From: Bifidobacterium sp. ESL0775
GTDB lineage: Bacteria > Actinomycetota > Actinomycetes > Actinomycetales > Bifidobacteriaceae
Assembly: GCF_029395475.1 (NCBI RefSeq)
Contig: NZ_CP113917.1
Span: 1,240,001-1,304,000 of the forward strand
Reading direction: 5' to 3'
Length of the DNA: 64,000 bases
Part shown: in pieces, positions 10,309 through 19,279 of the stretch
How positions within the stretch are numbered: position 1 is the stretch's first letter
Layout of the letters: each line of letters starts with the position of its first letter
The notes under the pieces: model-generated
Told to the model about the DNA's origin: nothing
Database searches by the model: none
What the model saw: only the letters and a program-made list of their open reading frames with translations
Position numbers and translations under genes: made by a program

Positions 10309-10356
10309 GATGCGCACCTTACTTCGGCTCACTGCGAAATGGGCTGAATGAAAGAG

Positions 10357-10429
10357 AGCGGACAACGGGACTCGGACCCGCGCTCTCGACCTTGGCAAGG
10401 TCGCGCTTTACCAACTAAGCTATGTCCGC
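10357..10429 (-). tRNA. tRNA-Gly (GCC), first copy
   Basis: On the minus strand a full cloverleaf can be drawn: acceptor GCGGACA/TGTCCGC, anticodon stem CGACC/GGTCG around loop TTGCCAA (anticodon GCC), and T arm with GGTCCGAGTCC. The discriminator is T and CCA is not encoded. It is identical to the tRNA-Gly at 17917-17989, including a few flanking bases on both sides. Confidence 0.95.
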
Positions 10430-10636
10430 AAAGACAACAGTCGAAAATATACAGGTACATGGGTCATCTCGCAAGTCATGGCGTGTTTCTTGAAAGAGGC
10501 ATCCATTTACTCGGAAGCCACAGACATGCCCATATAGTCGATTACACCAAAATTGCACCACATCATGCACGAAAAGTCGGTAGTAAAGACTTTGGCATAA
10601 GTGTTTCTATCGCGCTGTGATGACCGCGCAGGTTCA
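10430..10636. other. Intergenic region, no gene seen
   Basis: About 200 bases between tRNA-Gly and the stop of the amidotransferase gene. No convincing coding region, terminator or repeat was found. Confidence 0.4.
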
Positions 10637-11482
10637 TCACAATGAACGAAGGAAATACTTTCCGGTCGAACGCGAGGCCACCAACATGGTGTTGTTGCCC
10701 ATCTCACGCCAGCCATCAGCCGCATCCTGGCGGAATCCGGAACTTGCGACCAACACTCCCAACCCATGGTTCCTGCCGTCTCTGATATCACGGAAGCGCA
10801 TGGCCCGGTAGTCGTCACCTTGGCCGGTCCAACCGTAATCATTGTAGAATTCCGTGATCACCCGCGAAGTCTTTCCCCCACGACCGGCCTCAACAACGAC
10901 CATTTCTTCGGCGTCACGCACAATGCAGTTGTAACTTGAGGCCGGATATGTCTCGCGCATCTTTGCGACGGCATGTGAGACAGCGTCGCTGAGGCCCATA
11001 CCCTGACGGGCATACCCTACTATGACGGCGAAAAAGATCGCCGAATCGCTGTGGACGCTGATGGATCTGACAACGTCACGGTCAACTTCAAAACCAGGGT
11101 TATCAAGAATGCTGACATTGTCCGTGTCGACGATATGGCCATTGTGGATGAATTCAATGCCATCAAACGCAAACGGCTGCTGATTCTCCATGACCCCCGC
11201 AATACCCGGGCTTCCCCAACGGAAATGCCACAACGCCGACTGCGCAGGCATATCGGCCAAAGGGGAAAACATGGGATCGTCATAAGCGGCAACCGTGGTG
11301 TGGTAAGTGCGGTCGTCCGACAATTGGGATGCGCCGTCACCCGCTAAGCCTTTCAAAGACAAGCCCCAACCGTCCTTATGGATCTCACTGAGCCTGCGAA
11401 AATCCTCGGTATTGGCCTCCCCCAGAATGTCTTTCAAACTCAATTGAGCTGTGTTGACGCAGTATCCAAGCAATCTGCACAT
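10637..11482 (-). CDS. Class II glutamine amidotransferase domain protein
   Basis: 281 residues if started at the internal ATG giving MCRLLGYC. That start is preferred because class II (Ntn-hydrolase) amidotransferases use an N-terminal cysteine as nucleophile after Met removal, and Cys2 is then in place. Further family features are the WHFRWGSPG block (substrate glutamine Arg), QPFAFDGIEFIHNGHI (oxyanion/Asn-Gly) and DSAIFF. It resembles YafJ-like stand-alone amidotransferase proteins of unknown acceptor. No partner synthetase gene is adjacent, so its physiological reaction is unclear. It lies within the interval bounded by the two tRNA-Gly copies. Confidence 0.85.
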   Translation of the reverse strand: MCRLLGYCVNTAQLSLKDILGEANTEDFRRLSEIHKDGWGLSLKGLAGDGASQLSDDRTYHTTVAAYDDPMFSPLADMPAQSALWHFRWGSPGIAGVMENQQPFAFDGIEFIHNGHIVDTDNVSILDNPGFEVDRDVVRSISVHSDSAIFFAVIVGYARQGMGLSDAVSHAVAKMRETYPASSYNCIVRDAEEMVVVEAGRGGKTSRVITEFYNDYGWTGQGDDYRAMRFRDIRDGRNHGLGVLVASSGFRQDAADGWREMGNNTMLVASRSTGKYFLRSL

Positions 11483-11620
11483 GGCTGCCAACTATAATTG
11501 CAGTGTTCGAGAATCAACCCGCTCAGGGCAGAATAACCTGTCAGGCTTTCCTGCAAAAGTTGTCGACAAGCACAAAACCCGGGATACGTACAATAACGGA
11601 ATCTTCGTACTTATGTTTTA

Positions 11621-12577
11621 TCAACGTTGTTTCATTTCCTCAGGTTTTCGGTATAAGTCAGGTTCCACGTAGATTTCAAAACGATAGAACGGCAAGGCCT
11701 TGCGCACGGCTGACTCGATCTTGTTAATCGTCTCGACGTCATAATCCCGGTCGAGCTTGGAGGTCTGCACTTTCAGGCACAGGAGGATGTCGTCTTCGGC
11801 CATATGCATGGCCTGCATGTTGATGAGTCGGTCAACGCCGGGGGTCTCCTCGACGGTGGTGCGTATGCGGGCCACCATCTCGGGCTCGATGGCTTCGCCT
11901 ATCAGCAGCGAACCGGATTTGAATCCAAGCGCCACGGCACCCACAATCAAAATGACGCCGACACACAGACCGCCAACCGCATCCCAAATCTCGTCACCGG
12001 TCACCAAAGCCAGAGCGATGCCCAGACCGGCAAAAACCAGACCCACCAGTGCAAGCGTATCCTCCATCATCACCGAGGCGAGCTCCGCGCTTTTTGTCTT
12101 CCGCCAGAAAGCAAACAGATTGAGATGGCCTAATTTGAGCGTTTCCATGCGCTCGCGAGCCTCACGAATCGACGTGTGCAGCCCGAAGCCTTCCAGGCAA
12201 GCTGAGATGACGATAACCGCCAAGGAAGCCAACAATTCGATGGTTTCAACATTTCTCGGCATCGTCCCGTTGGTAAGTTTGACGAGCTTCTCGAAGCTTT
12301 GAGACGCCGAGAACCATCCGCCTACGAAGAAGAGAAGAGTCGCCACTAGGAATGATGCGAGATATTTGGCACGATAGAGGCCGAAAGGATGGTCCTTGTC
12401 CGACTTCTTTGCGGCTTTGCCGCCGACCATCAGCACCAGTTCGTTGGCACAGTCCGCCACGGAATGCACCGCCTCAGAGAGCATAGCCGAAGACCCGGTG
12501 AATACCGCCGCGAGCCCCTTGGCCACCGCCACGCCGACATTCGCCAACAGCGCCGTCTTCACCGAATCGCTTGCCAT
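11621..12577 (-). CDS. Cation diffusion facilitator (CDF) family metal transporter
   Basis: 318 residues from the ATG at 12577 (AAGG five bases upstream; a GTG 15 bases earlier falls inside that ribosome binding site). The protein has a CDF layout: about five to six membrane helices, the metal-site motif HSVADCANE in helix 2, DHPFGLYR in the following loop, and a cytoplasmic C-terminal domain with repeated acidic residues ending DLYRKPEEMKQR. CDF proteins export divalent metals such as zinc, manganese or iron using the proton gradient. The helix 2/5 metal residues (HD/DD) are not enough here for a safe metal call. A single gene with no regulator next to it. Confidence 0.88.
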   Translation of the reverse strand: MASDSVKTALLANVGVAVAKGLAAVFTGSSAMLSEAVHSVADCANELVLMVGGKAAKKSDKDHPFGLYRAKYLASFLVATLLFFVGGWFSASQSFEKLVKLTNGTMPRNVETIELLASLAVIVISACLEGFGLHTSIREARERMETLKLGHLNLFAFWRKTKSAELASVMMEDTLALVGLVFAGLGIALALVTGDEIWDAVGGLCVGVILIVGAVALGFKSGSLLIGEAIEPEMVARIRTTVEETPGVDRLINMQAMHMAEDDILLCLKVQTSKLDRDYDVETINKIESAVRKALPFYRFEIYVEPDLYRKPEEMKQR

Positions 12578-12592
12578 AATACCTTTTCCCAC

Positions 12593-13239
12593 CAGTTGAT
12601 TCCTGCGTTATGTTGCAACCCTAAAAATCCAATACTAGCAGCAAGCAATAAAGGCTATCTTAATGGAAGAAATCGCAATGAACCAAACCTTAGAAGCATC
12701 AGTTTCTATAGATTAGTAAGTTGAAAATAAATAAGCATGGGCTATCTGTCAAAGTTTTAAAGGCAAAATTTCCCAACACCCCATTCACACGCCCAGAGCA
12801 TCGCACAAATCAACTGTACAGTTTTATCAGATTCTGGAGAAGCAAGAGTTGACACTGATAGCCGTGCTGTTTGTGTTGGCCTGCTTTTGCTGCACAGTGC
12901 CACGATCTCCATTGCCCAGCGGCACCCTCCGTGGCCGTTTTCGTCCACTAACGCCGTTGTCTGGACTACTCTACCCTAGGAGTATAAATTTAGACTGCTT
13001 GTTTGATGCGAAAAAGTTGTGCCGCGCCTCGGTACAGACTGGGACGATGCAACCTGCATTGTTTGCGTTCGACACTTGACTATGCTAGCCTGTGTGGTCT
13101 TCGATAGTATCATGGTTCAGGAAGGCAATTTCAACAAGAAGAAAATCGTCGGTCTGGTTCCGGTTTATGCGGTGACACCGGCGATATTCGTCTATTTGTC
13201 TTTTCAGTTCCGATGGCGGAAACGCCGCTGGAATCTCCG
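12593..13239. other. Long intergenic region, no supported gene
   Basis: About 650 bases of mixed composition between the CDF gene and an unknown membrane protein gene. Visible items are a 12-base perfect palindrome (AACTGTACAGTT at 12812-12823) and a short plus-strand open frame from 13112 that could encode a 49-residue one-helix basic protein, but that frame has no ribosome binding site and runs into the 3' end of the opposite gene, so it is not called. Confidence 0.4.
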
Positions 13240-14142
13240 TCATTTCTTGCGATGCGTATAGACCAATTTGCCTTCTCTTATGCTCGAGTCGAGATTTATT
13301 TCACCATTGACAACGGCAAATGTAGCACCATTGAGCTTTTGTTCTGCTTTTTGCTGCTTCATCCAATGTTTCAACCGTGGCCAACTGGCGTAAAAGGCTA
13401 TACACAGAACACATGAAACCGCGATAATGATTACAAGAGGAATCACGTACCAAGGTCTTTTGGGGTTGCTCTGCATCAGATTCAGTACAAGCTGTCCAAC
13501 TGAAGTAGCAGAGAGTGCCATGACTAGAATGGCGACCAGTCCGCTAATTCTTTCCTGTGTCAATCTGTTCTCCGAATCGAGCCGTTCGACACGTCTTTGT
13601 AAAGCATCCAGAGATGCATCAAGCGCCTCCAAATCTGCGACCGAGTGGAACAGTGTTTGCTTTTTGGCTCCATTGATTACAAGCATACTTCTATCTCGTT
13701 CAGCATCGTCCAAGGTCTGGCGAAGCGAGTATGAATCATCTTCATCTACAATATCTGACAACCCATTCGTAAGTCTCGATACGAGGATGGCAGCAATTAC
13801 CACCTTAAGTAGTGTCTTCTCGGCTACACCATCAGGCCGTTCTATTTCTATCGACACCGTCTGGCCGGTAGGATTCACATAAGCTTTAGCTTGAAAGACG
13901 ATATTTTCAGTCGGGACATAAAAAGCGGCTTCTTGAGCTGGGGTGCGCTGTGCGGCATAAGGATCATCCGGCCAATTAAAAACGACCTTCCAATCGTGTC
14001 CAGTGTCGTTACCATTTGGCTTGTAAGCGACACCATAGCCATGTGATTTTAAGATAAGCAGGGTTTCTGGCACTTCGTCGAGGACCTCACCTGTTTTCAT
14101 CAGGTCACAATGAATCGCATATTCCTTCTCATTCTCGCTCAT
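13240..14142 (-). CDS. Unknown protein with coiled coil and two C-terminal membrane helices
   Basis: A 300-residue protein that I do not recognise. The first 130 residues look soluble and contain beta-rich sequence (HDWKVVFNWPDDPYAAQ). Residues about 165-200 are a likely coiled coil (ALDASLDALQRRVERLDSE), followed by two hydrophobic segments at roughly 203-222 and 232-252, then a basic juxtamembrane stretch (KHWMKQQKAEQK) and a short cytoplasmic or periplasmic tail. Composition is clearly more AT-rich than the core genes. No clear Shine-Dalgarno sequence precedes the ATG. It is 67 bases downstream of another AT-rich membrane protein gene on the same strand; the two probably form an operon. 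Confidence 0.6.
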   Translation of the reverse strand: MSENEKEYAIHCDLMKTGEVLDEVPETLLILKSHGYGVAYKPNGNDTGHDWKVVFNWPDDPYAAQRTPAQEAAFYVPTENIVFQAKAYVNPTGQTVSIEIERPDGVAEKTLLKVVIAAILVSRLTNGLSDIVDEDDSYSLRQTLDDAERDRSMLVINGAKKQTLFHSVADLEALDASLDALQRRVERLDSENRLTQERISGLVAILVMALSATSVGQLVLNLMQSNPKRPWYVIPLVIIIAVSCVLCIAFYASWPRLKHWMKQQKAEQKLNGATFAVVNGEINLDSSIREGKLVYTHRKK

Positions 14143-14209
14143 AAGTACATTTTAAGGGATTATTTTGAAATAACATTTGTTTCGTCTCTGTGAGCGTAAG
14201 AGAGCATTG

Positions 14210-15772
14210 TCAGATCATAAAGCCTATCGTCTTTTTCCTCCTGAATTTCCTGTTAGAATGACGCGCCTTTTTTGAAAGGCGATGATGTTCCCCCATCCAT
14301 CGCCACGTTTTGCTACTCAACACGACAATCCTATGAATAGACATGAGGGGTTTGTCCGAAGGCTCGCGTTCATCCCAAATTGTTTTCGCGTACTGGAATG
14401 TGACAACCGTCCCGAACGCAGTGAAAACGGAATAGGCAAGGGTCGCCAAACTGGTCGAACCTACAGAAGGCATTTGGATCTGTCTTTTTGAAAGGCCGGC
14501 AGACATTGTGGAGAAGGCTTTGTTCCAATGGTGGTTCCAGAGCAATTGCTCGATTGATTTCTTTGCCCCCATGTCAGCAGCGCTAATAGTTATATAGAGT
14601 ATCGCCACGCAAAGCAAGATGCCAGCAATCTGATACGGTTCTGTTTTCTCGAACCATCTGATACGCTGAGCCTTGACTCGAGTGTCCAACCACCTAAGTT
14701 TCAATGAGTCCTTACAGGCAAATCCAGCGGAAAACAACTGAAGAAACAAGGCCACCATTACGACGATGATGAAAATTTGAGTATTTCCGGGCAATTTGAT
14801 TTCGAGTACCAGCACAAGCACCAGAAGGATCATGTATATGATTCCAGTGTAAATCGTGATACCCTGCCGCAGCGTGATTCCGTTCGCAGCCATGATAATC
14901 AGATAGAAAAGCGAGAATACGACCACCAATCCCGTTATAAAGATCAACCTGAAATCTAGTTGCCCACCGAGTTCCAGAAGTATCAGAAAAACGTATAATC
15001 CTTCCAGCACAATGACCAAACCCTGAACCAGGACGGATGCCTTATGGTATAAATCCTTGTCAAGTTTCAGAACCTTAGAGACGGTCGAATAAAGGGTATA
15101 GATAAAACCCAACAAACAACAGAAGAAGGCAGCGATGAACGAAATGAGGGAAAGAACAGAGAACATAGAATGAACTGGCGAAAGCATCGGATTTTTGTCC
15201 GAGCTTAAGTCTAGTGAACCAGACATAAGTAACAGCAAGACTGACAGCATCACAGGGATGCCATTCAATTCCTTGAAACTATAAGACAGCCTATGGTATC
15301 CTTTTCCTTCGATTCTCATTTGGGAAGAGCGTACAAGTACTGAAAAGAGACCGATCATTGCCAGGCAGATGGCAATCATGCCAATATACAAATTGCAATA
15401 CACCCATTTGCTTAAACCCGAAAAAATAAGGACGATCGTACTTATCATAAACAACCAAGGAACGGAAGAAAAGGCAAAAATCAGCCTGGAAAAAGGGTCA
15501 TGAATCCATCGGTAAAAGCGCACTGCGAAAGGACAGGCCAAAAGAAACGTACTCCAAAACACCAATGAAAGCCCGCCAAACAATACAGCAAATGAAGTTT
15601 CTTTCAAAAAATAGCAGTCCATCCATTGTAGAGCATATAACAACGAGGAATAACAAGCTGCAAATAGAGATACTAAAACATTGCCTTTCCCCAAAAACCT
15701 TTCTGCGATGAGCCGCAACCAATCGGCAAGGATTTTTCTCACTGCGTCGAAACCATGACTCTGATCGGACAT
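14210..15772 (-). CDS. Unknown polytopic membrane protein
   Basis: 520 residues, AT-rich gene, with about ten to twelve hydrophobic segments spread over residues 25-450 and a basic C-terminal tail (HHRLSKKARHSNRKFRRKK). The start ATG follows AGGGG. No transporter or enzyme signature is recognised. The protein has paired helices separated by short loops and a longer soluble loop before the last helix (YSVFTAFGTVVTFQYAKTIW). It lies directly upstream of the coiled-coil membrane protein and close to an IS remnant and a tRNA cluster, consistent with horizontally acquired material. Function unknown. Confidence 0.6.
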   Translation of the reverse strand: MSDQSHGFDAVRKILADWLRLIAERFLGKGNVLVSLFAACYSSLLYALQWMDCYFLKETSFAVLFGGLSLVFWSTFLLACPFAVRFYRWIHDPFSRLIFAFSSVPWLFMISTIVLIFSGLSKWVYCNLYIGMIAICLAMIGLFSVLVRSSQMRIEGKGYHRLSYSFKELNGIPVMLSVLLLLMSGSLDLSSDKNPMLSPVHSMFSVLSLISFIAAFFCCLLGFIYTLYSTVSKVLKLDKDLYHKASVLVQGLVIVLEGLYVFLILLELGGQLDFRLIFITGLVVVFSLFYLIIMAANGITLRQGITIYTGIIYMILLVLVLVLEIKLPGNTQIFIIVVMVALFLQLFSAGFACKDSLKLRWLDTRVKAQRIRWFEKTEPYQIAGILLCVAILYITISAADMGAKKSIEQLLWNHHWNKAFSTMSAGLSKRQIQMPSVGSTSLATLAYSVFTAFGTVVTFQYAKTIWDEREPSDKPLMSIHRIVVLSSKTWRWMGEHHRLSKKARHSNRKFRRKKTIGFMI

Positions 15773-16161
15773 AATCGTCCCCTAATTCTCTCTTTGAGCT
15801 TCTCGAAACATTTCCAACCAGCATAAGGGAATGAAAGACAAAAAGAAAAAATAGGCATTCAAGATATGGATGACCAGCCAATAGTCCAAGTTACATACCA
15901 GAATGGCGAAGGTCTGACGTTATATTCCAGAAATCTGGTCAAACAACAAGGAATTCGTAACACTGACATTAATATGATTCATTTCGCATTCATGTGAGTA
16001 CACATCCAGGATTTGTCATTCGCCGTCTGAGGCTATAAGACTCGTTTGTCCGAAGCTTCCTGACGTTCATCGAAGTAATGGGGTGATTAGCTGGTCAAGT
16101 GCAGAACTAGAACCTGGCGGAAGAACGTTGACTAGCACAAGCAGGAACATCCACAATATTT
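15773..16161. other. Intergenic region, no gene seen
   Basis: About 390 AT-rich bases between the polytopic membrane protein and the left end of the IS remnant. The promoter of the two membrane protein genes should lie in the first part of it; no convincing boxes, repeats or coding frames were found. Confidence 0.35.
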
Positions 16162-17507
16162 GGGGTTATAGGCCAGAAAACGTGTCTGTTTTGGGGTGTG
16201 AGGGGTTGTCCCGTCTGCTTTTGCGGGTGTTCGAGTTGGTCGGGTGGTGAACTCGGGGCCGGCCAGAAAGCGTGTCCGATACGGGGGCGGCGCCGTTGCG
16301 GCGCAAGGGCTTGGACGTGTTCGAGTTGGCCGTGTTCCATGGGGGTCATGATCAACCCTGTATGCGCCGCTTGTGGCAACGTGATGAAACGGAACGGTCG
16401 GAACAGCTCGGGCAGGGTCCGGTGGCGGTGCGGCCGCTGCGGTGCCTCGTCCACGCAGAAACGCGACGGCGGTGCCGCCGACCTCAAAAGGGGTCTGGAC
16501 CGGCTGTTCTCCAAGGGCGGACAGTCCTCCGACGGCACGACGGGACGCACCCTGCGCCGCTCCAACCTGCTGATGTGGGGCCTGAACCCGCCCGTCCCGC
16601 TGATCGGGAGACGGTACGACGTGGTGCAGGTCGACGGGATCTGGCTGCACCGCCGAGCCGTGGCCCTGATCGCGGTGGCCGAGGGGCACGTCATCGGCTG
16701 GCGGGTCGCCAGAAGCGAGAACAGCGCCTCGTGGGCGGAGCTCATGCGCCGCATCGCCCCGCCCCGGGGTCCTGGTCTGCGACGGCGGCAACGGCATCGG
16801 CAGGGCCATGCGAACCGTCTGGCCCGGCACGCGCATGCAGCGCTGCCTGTTCCACATGTGCATGAACATCACCGCGCTCACCGGCAAGCGCCCCAGGCTG
16901 AAGGCCGGGCGGGAGCTGCTGAAGCTGGCGCAGCGGCTTAGCCGCGTCAAGGACGGGCCGATGATGGCGGACTGGCTCGTCGTCTACAACCAATGGGAGC
17001 AGGACTACAGGGACTTCCTCGACGAGAAGAGCGAATACGCCGACGGCAGCCTCAACGACGCCCACGCGCGGCTCGTTAGGGCCCGCAGGATGATCCGCAA
17101 AAGGATCTCCGAGCACGTCATGGACACGTTCGTCACCATGCAGAAGGAGTGCGCCGCGCCGATACCGCCGACCAACAACCTCGTCGAGTCGTGGAACCGG
17201 CTCTTGCACACGATGCTGCGCGACCACAACGGGCTCAGCCTGGCCCGCCAGATCAAGGCCATCTGCTGGTGGTGCTACATGCACACCGAACACCCTGAGA
17301 CCTACGCATGGCTCGCCGCCCATTGCACCACCGACCGGCAGATCGAGGAACTCAACGACCGGGCATGGCGACGCTCGCCCGAGGCTCGGCGCGCACCTTC
17401 GGCGCACCCGAGGAATACGGCACCGGCATCGACTGGAACGAATTCCACACTGCCACCAGATACCCCAACGCCACCGACTAGAGACACGTTTTTTGGCCGA
17501 TAATCCG
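16162..17507 (+). mobile_element. IS1249-like insertion sequence, degraded copy
   Basis: The element is recognised by similarity to the intact copy at 29392-30751 and by imperfect terminal inverted repeats: the left end GGGGTTATAGGCCAGAAAAC and the right end whose complement reads GGATTATCGGCCAAAAAAC, both continuing CGTGTCT. The left end also carries a second copy of the GGCCAGAAA(G)CGTGTC motif exactly 90 bases inside. No clear target duplication is left. A further end-like sequence (complement GGGTTATAGGTC) lies outside at about 17525-17543, so the true right end could be there instead. Confidence 0.75.
16342..17480 (+). pseudogene. IS1249-like transposase, two frameshifts
   Basis: The gene starts MINPVCAACGNVMKRNG, an N-terminal zinc-ribbon start like that of the intact copy, and runs to GLNPPVPLIGRRYDVVQVDG and RSENSASWAELMRRIAPP. 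At about 16766-16771 one extra G in the CCCCGGGG run shifts the frame relative to the intact copy; the protein then resumes as VLVCDGGNGIGRAMRTVWPG to near 17390, where a second shift (GAGGCTCGG) separates the C-terminal EYGTGIDWNEFHTATRYPN, which matches the intact copy's end at 17480. The DDE-type catalytic core is therefore split and the copy should be inactive, unless expressed by frameshifting, which the intact copy does not need. Confidence 0.8.
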
Positions 17508-17584
17508 AATACGGCCTACAATCCTTTTTGACCTATAACCCAGAAACTACTACATTGCAACAAAACCCTAAAATTTTTAAACTG

Positions 17585-17657
17585 TGGGTGATGCTGGAAT
17601 CGAACCAGCGACCCCTTCCGTGTGAGGGAAGTGCGCTAACCGCTGCGCTAATCACCC
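17585..17657 (-). tRNA. tRNA-Val (CAC)
   Basis: Minus-strand cloverleaf with acceptor GGGTGAT/ATCACCC, anticodon stem CTTCC/GGAAG enclosing CTCACAC (anticodon CAC) and T loop GGTTCGATTCC. Discriminator A; CCA not encoded. Last gene of a four-tRNA cluster transcribed leftwards. Confidence 0.95.
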
Positions 17658-17706
17658 GATTGATATTCGATTATGAAACAAAAACCGGAGTCTCCTCCGG
17701 TTCTCG

Positions 17707-17779
17707 TGGGCGATACAAGATTCGAACTTGTGACCCCTTCCGTGTCAGGGAAGTGCGCTAGCCTCTGCGCCAACCGCCC
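17707..17779 (-). tRNA. tRNA-Val (GAC)
   Basis: Minus-strand cloverleaf with acceptor GGGCGGT/ATCGCCC (one G-U pair), anticodon stem CTTCC/GGAAG enclosing CTGACAC (anticodon GAC), T loop AGTTCGAATCT. Discriminator A; CCA not encoded. About 50 bases from tRNA-Val(CAC). Confidence 0.95.
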
Positions 17780-17815
17780 AGGTTGCTTGGAATCCGAACT
17801 TTCGCTCGTCTTCCG

Positions 17816-17886
17816 AGGTGGGTACGAGAGTCGAACTCGTCTATACGGCTTTGCAGGCCGCTGCCTAACCGATTGGCTAACCCACC
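17816..17886 (-). tRNA. tRNA-Cys (GCA)
   Basis: Minus-strand cloverleaf of 71 bases with acceptor GGTGGGT/ACCCACC, anticodon loop CTGCAAA (anticodon GCA) and the U73 discriminator required by cysteinyl-tRNA synthetase. CCA not encoded. Confidence 0.95.
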
Positions 17887-17916
17887 GTAAGGTCGTGTAC
17901 AACTCCTCGGACCTAG

Positions 17917-17989
17917 AGCGGACAACGGGACTCGGACCCGCGCTCTCGACCTTGGCAAGGTCGCGCTTTACCAACTAAGCTATGTCCGC
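17917..17989 (-). tRNA. tRNA-Gly (GCC), second copy
   Basis: Identical to the tRNA at 10357-10429. First gene of the Gly-Cys-Val-Val cluster. The identical stretch extends slightly beyond the gene (17915-17993). Confidence 0.95.
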
Positions 17990-18215
17990 AAAGCTACCGA
18001 TGAATTCCTTCACCGAAGCACGAGAGATAACTATATCTGTTCTTCGCGTTTTTTACAACTCTTGCGTGTCGCCCGAAATACCAACGTTTCATTTTGTTAT
18101 TGGTCATTAACACGGATTTTTTCATGATGCTTATTTCTACTCCCGTAGATGAAACTCATTCACCGATGGCATAAGCCTTCAAATTTCAAGGTTTTCACCG
18201 GCTAGATTAGAACAC

Positions 18216-19094
18216 ATGACAACGGATGCGAAAACCACTCAACCCATCATGGTCTGTGCCTTCGAAGGCTGGAACGATGCCAGCCAGGCGGCCACGAACG
18301 TGATCCGCCATCTGGTGGCCAGCTACGAATCCAGGGAGATCCGCCATATTCGCGCCGATAGTTATTACGATCTTCAGGCGGCGCGTCCCATGATATGCCA
18401 TGTGAGCGGTCAGGCGCGCATCATCTGGCCACAAACGACTTTCTATGAGATCACCATCGGGCCGGACGTGCACCTCTACGCGCAAATAGCGCCGGAGCCC
18501 AACTACCGCTGGGTCGACTATTGCCGCAACAGCCTGCGCATCGCAGACGAGCTCGATATCGGCGAAATCGTCACGTTGGGATCGATGTTCGCCGATTGCC
18601 CGCATACCCGTCCGCTGCCCGTCGATGAATCGGCGCTGCGGCGCGGCGATTCAAGCATCCGTGGCGGTGCGGTGAAAGACACCGAAACGCGCGCCAAAAG
18701 CGGCAATCCGTACGACGGGCCGGTGGGTATCCCCACCGTCCTGGACATGGTCGCGGAGCAGGAAGGCTTCGACACCAACTCCATGTGGGTCTCGGTGCCG
18801 CAATACCTTGCCGGGGACGAATGCCCGCAAGGAACGCTGGAGATCCTGCGCCGGCTTTCGCAGATCCTTGGAGTCGAGCTTGGCACGGGGACGCTGCCGC
18901 AGCAGTCCGCCACATGGAAGGCCCAGGCTGATGTGCTCGCCAACTGCAACGATGACTTGAAGCATTACATCCGGCATCTTGAGGCCAAATACGATTTGGA
19001 CGAGCAACTCGACAACTTGGGCGGTACGGCGGTGCCGCAAGGCGATCAGATCGCGCAGGAGGCCGAAGAATTCCTCTCCCACATCGAAGATTAG
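18216..19094 (+). CDS. PAC2 family (proteasome assembly chaperone-like) protein
   Basis: 292 residues of the PAC2 family, recognised from MVCAFEGWNDASQAATNVIRHL near the start, the middle ITLGSMFADCPHTRPLPV and YDGPVGIPTVLDMVAEQEG, and the C-terminal WVSVPQYLAGDECPQGTLEILRRL. Actinobacterial members are widespread and of uncertain role; in eukaryotes and archaea the fold belongs to proteasome assembly chaperones. A proteasome role here is only an analogy. The gene stands alone, followed by two hairpins ending in a T-tract. No strong Shine-Dalgarno is visible before the ATG, so a leaderless or weakly translated start is possible. Confidence 0.85.
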   Translation: MTTDAKTTQPIMVCAFEGWNDASQAATNVIRHLVASYESREIRHIRADSYYDLQAARPMICHVSGQARIIWPQTTFYEITIGPDVHLYAQIAPEPNYRWVDYCRNSLRIADELDIGEIVTLGSMFADCPHTRPLPVDESALRRGDSSIRGGAVKDTETRAKSGNPYDGPVGIPTVLDMVAEQEGFDTNSMWVSVPQYLAGDECPQGTLEILRRLSQILGVELGTGTLPQQSATWKAQADVLANCNDDLKHYIRHLEAKYDLDEQLDNLGGTAVPQGDQIAQEAEEFLSHIED

Positions 19095-19144
19095 TCAAGA
19101 TTTTGCTGATTGATTATCTTTGAGTCTTACCGAATCAATCAGAT

Positions 19145-19188
19145 AAAGGTGCCCACGAACATATGCATTCGGCTGCACCTTTTTATTT
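19145..19188 (+). terminator. Rho-independent terminator after the PAC2 gene
   Basis: Stem AAAGGTGC/GCACCTTT with a 22-base loop followed by TTTTATTT. Just upstream (19108-19141) is a second hairpin with a perfect ten-base stem CTGATTGATT/AATCAATCAG. Confidence 0.8.
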
Positions 19189-19279
19189 GATGAGATTAAT
19201 GAATCCTTGACTGATCATTGAATGGTTTGAACGGAACAACCAGCAGCATGTTCCACAAGCGTTTCGTTATTTTAATCGG

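Noticed and set aside
13112..13261. Short plus-strand frame (49 residues, one basic hydrophobic helix)
   Set aside because: No ribosome binding site, unlikely start context, and its end runs into the opposite gene; too little support to call.
16760..16775. Possible programmed frameshift at CCCCGGGG in the transposase
   Set aside because: The intact copy encodes the full protein in one frame and a second shift is present near 17390, so decay is the simpler explanation.
17525..17543. Second right end of the decayed IS
   Set aside because: The complement matches the left end over about 12 bases, but it lies outside the better end pair and no target repeat supports it; mentioned only as an alternative.
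10430..17916. Complete integrative element between the tRNA-Gly copies
   Set aside because: No integrase, excisionase, relaxase or conjugation gene is present, so only a repeat-flanked interval is claimed.
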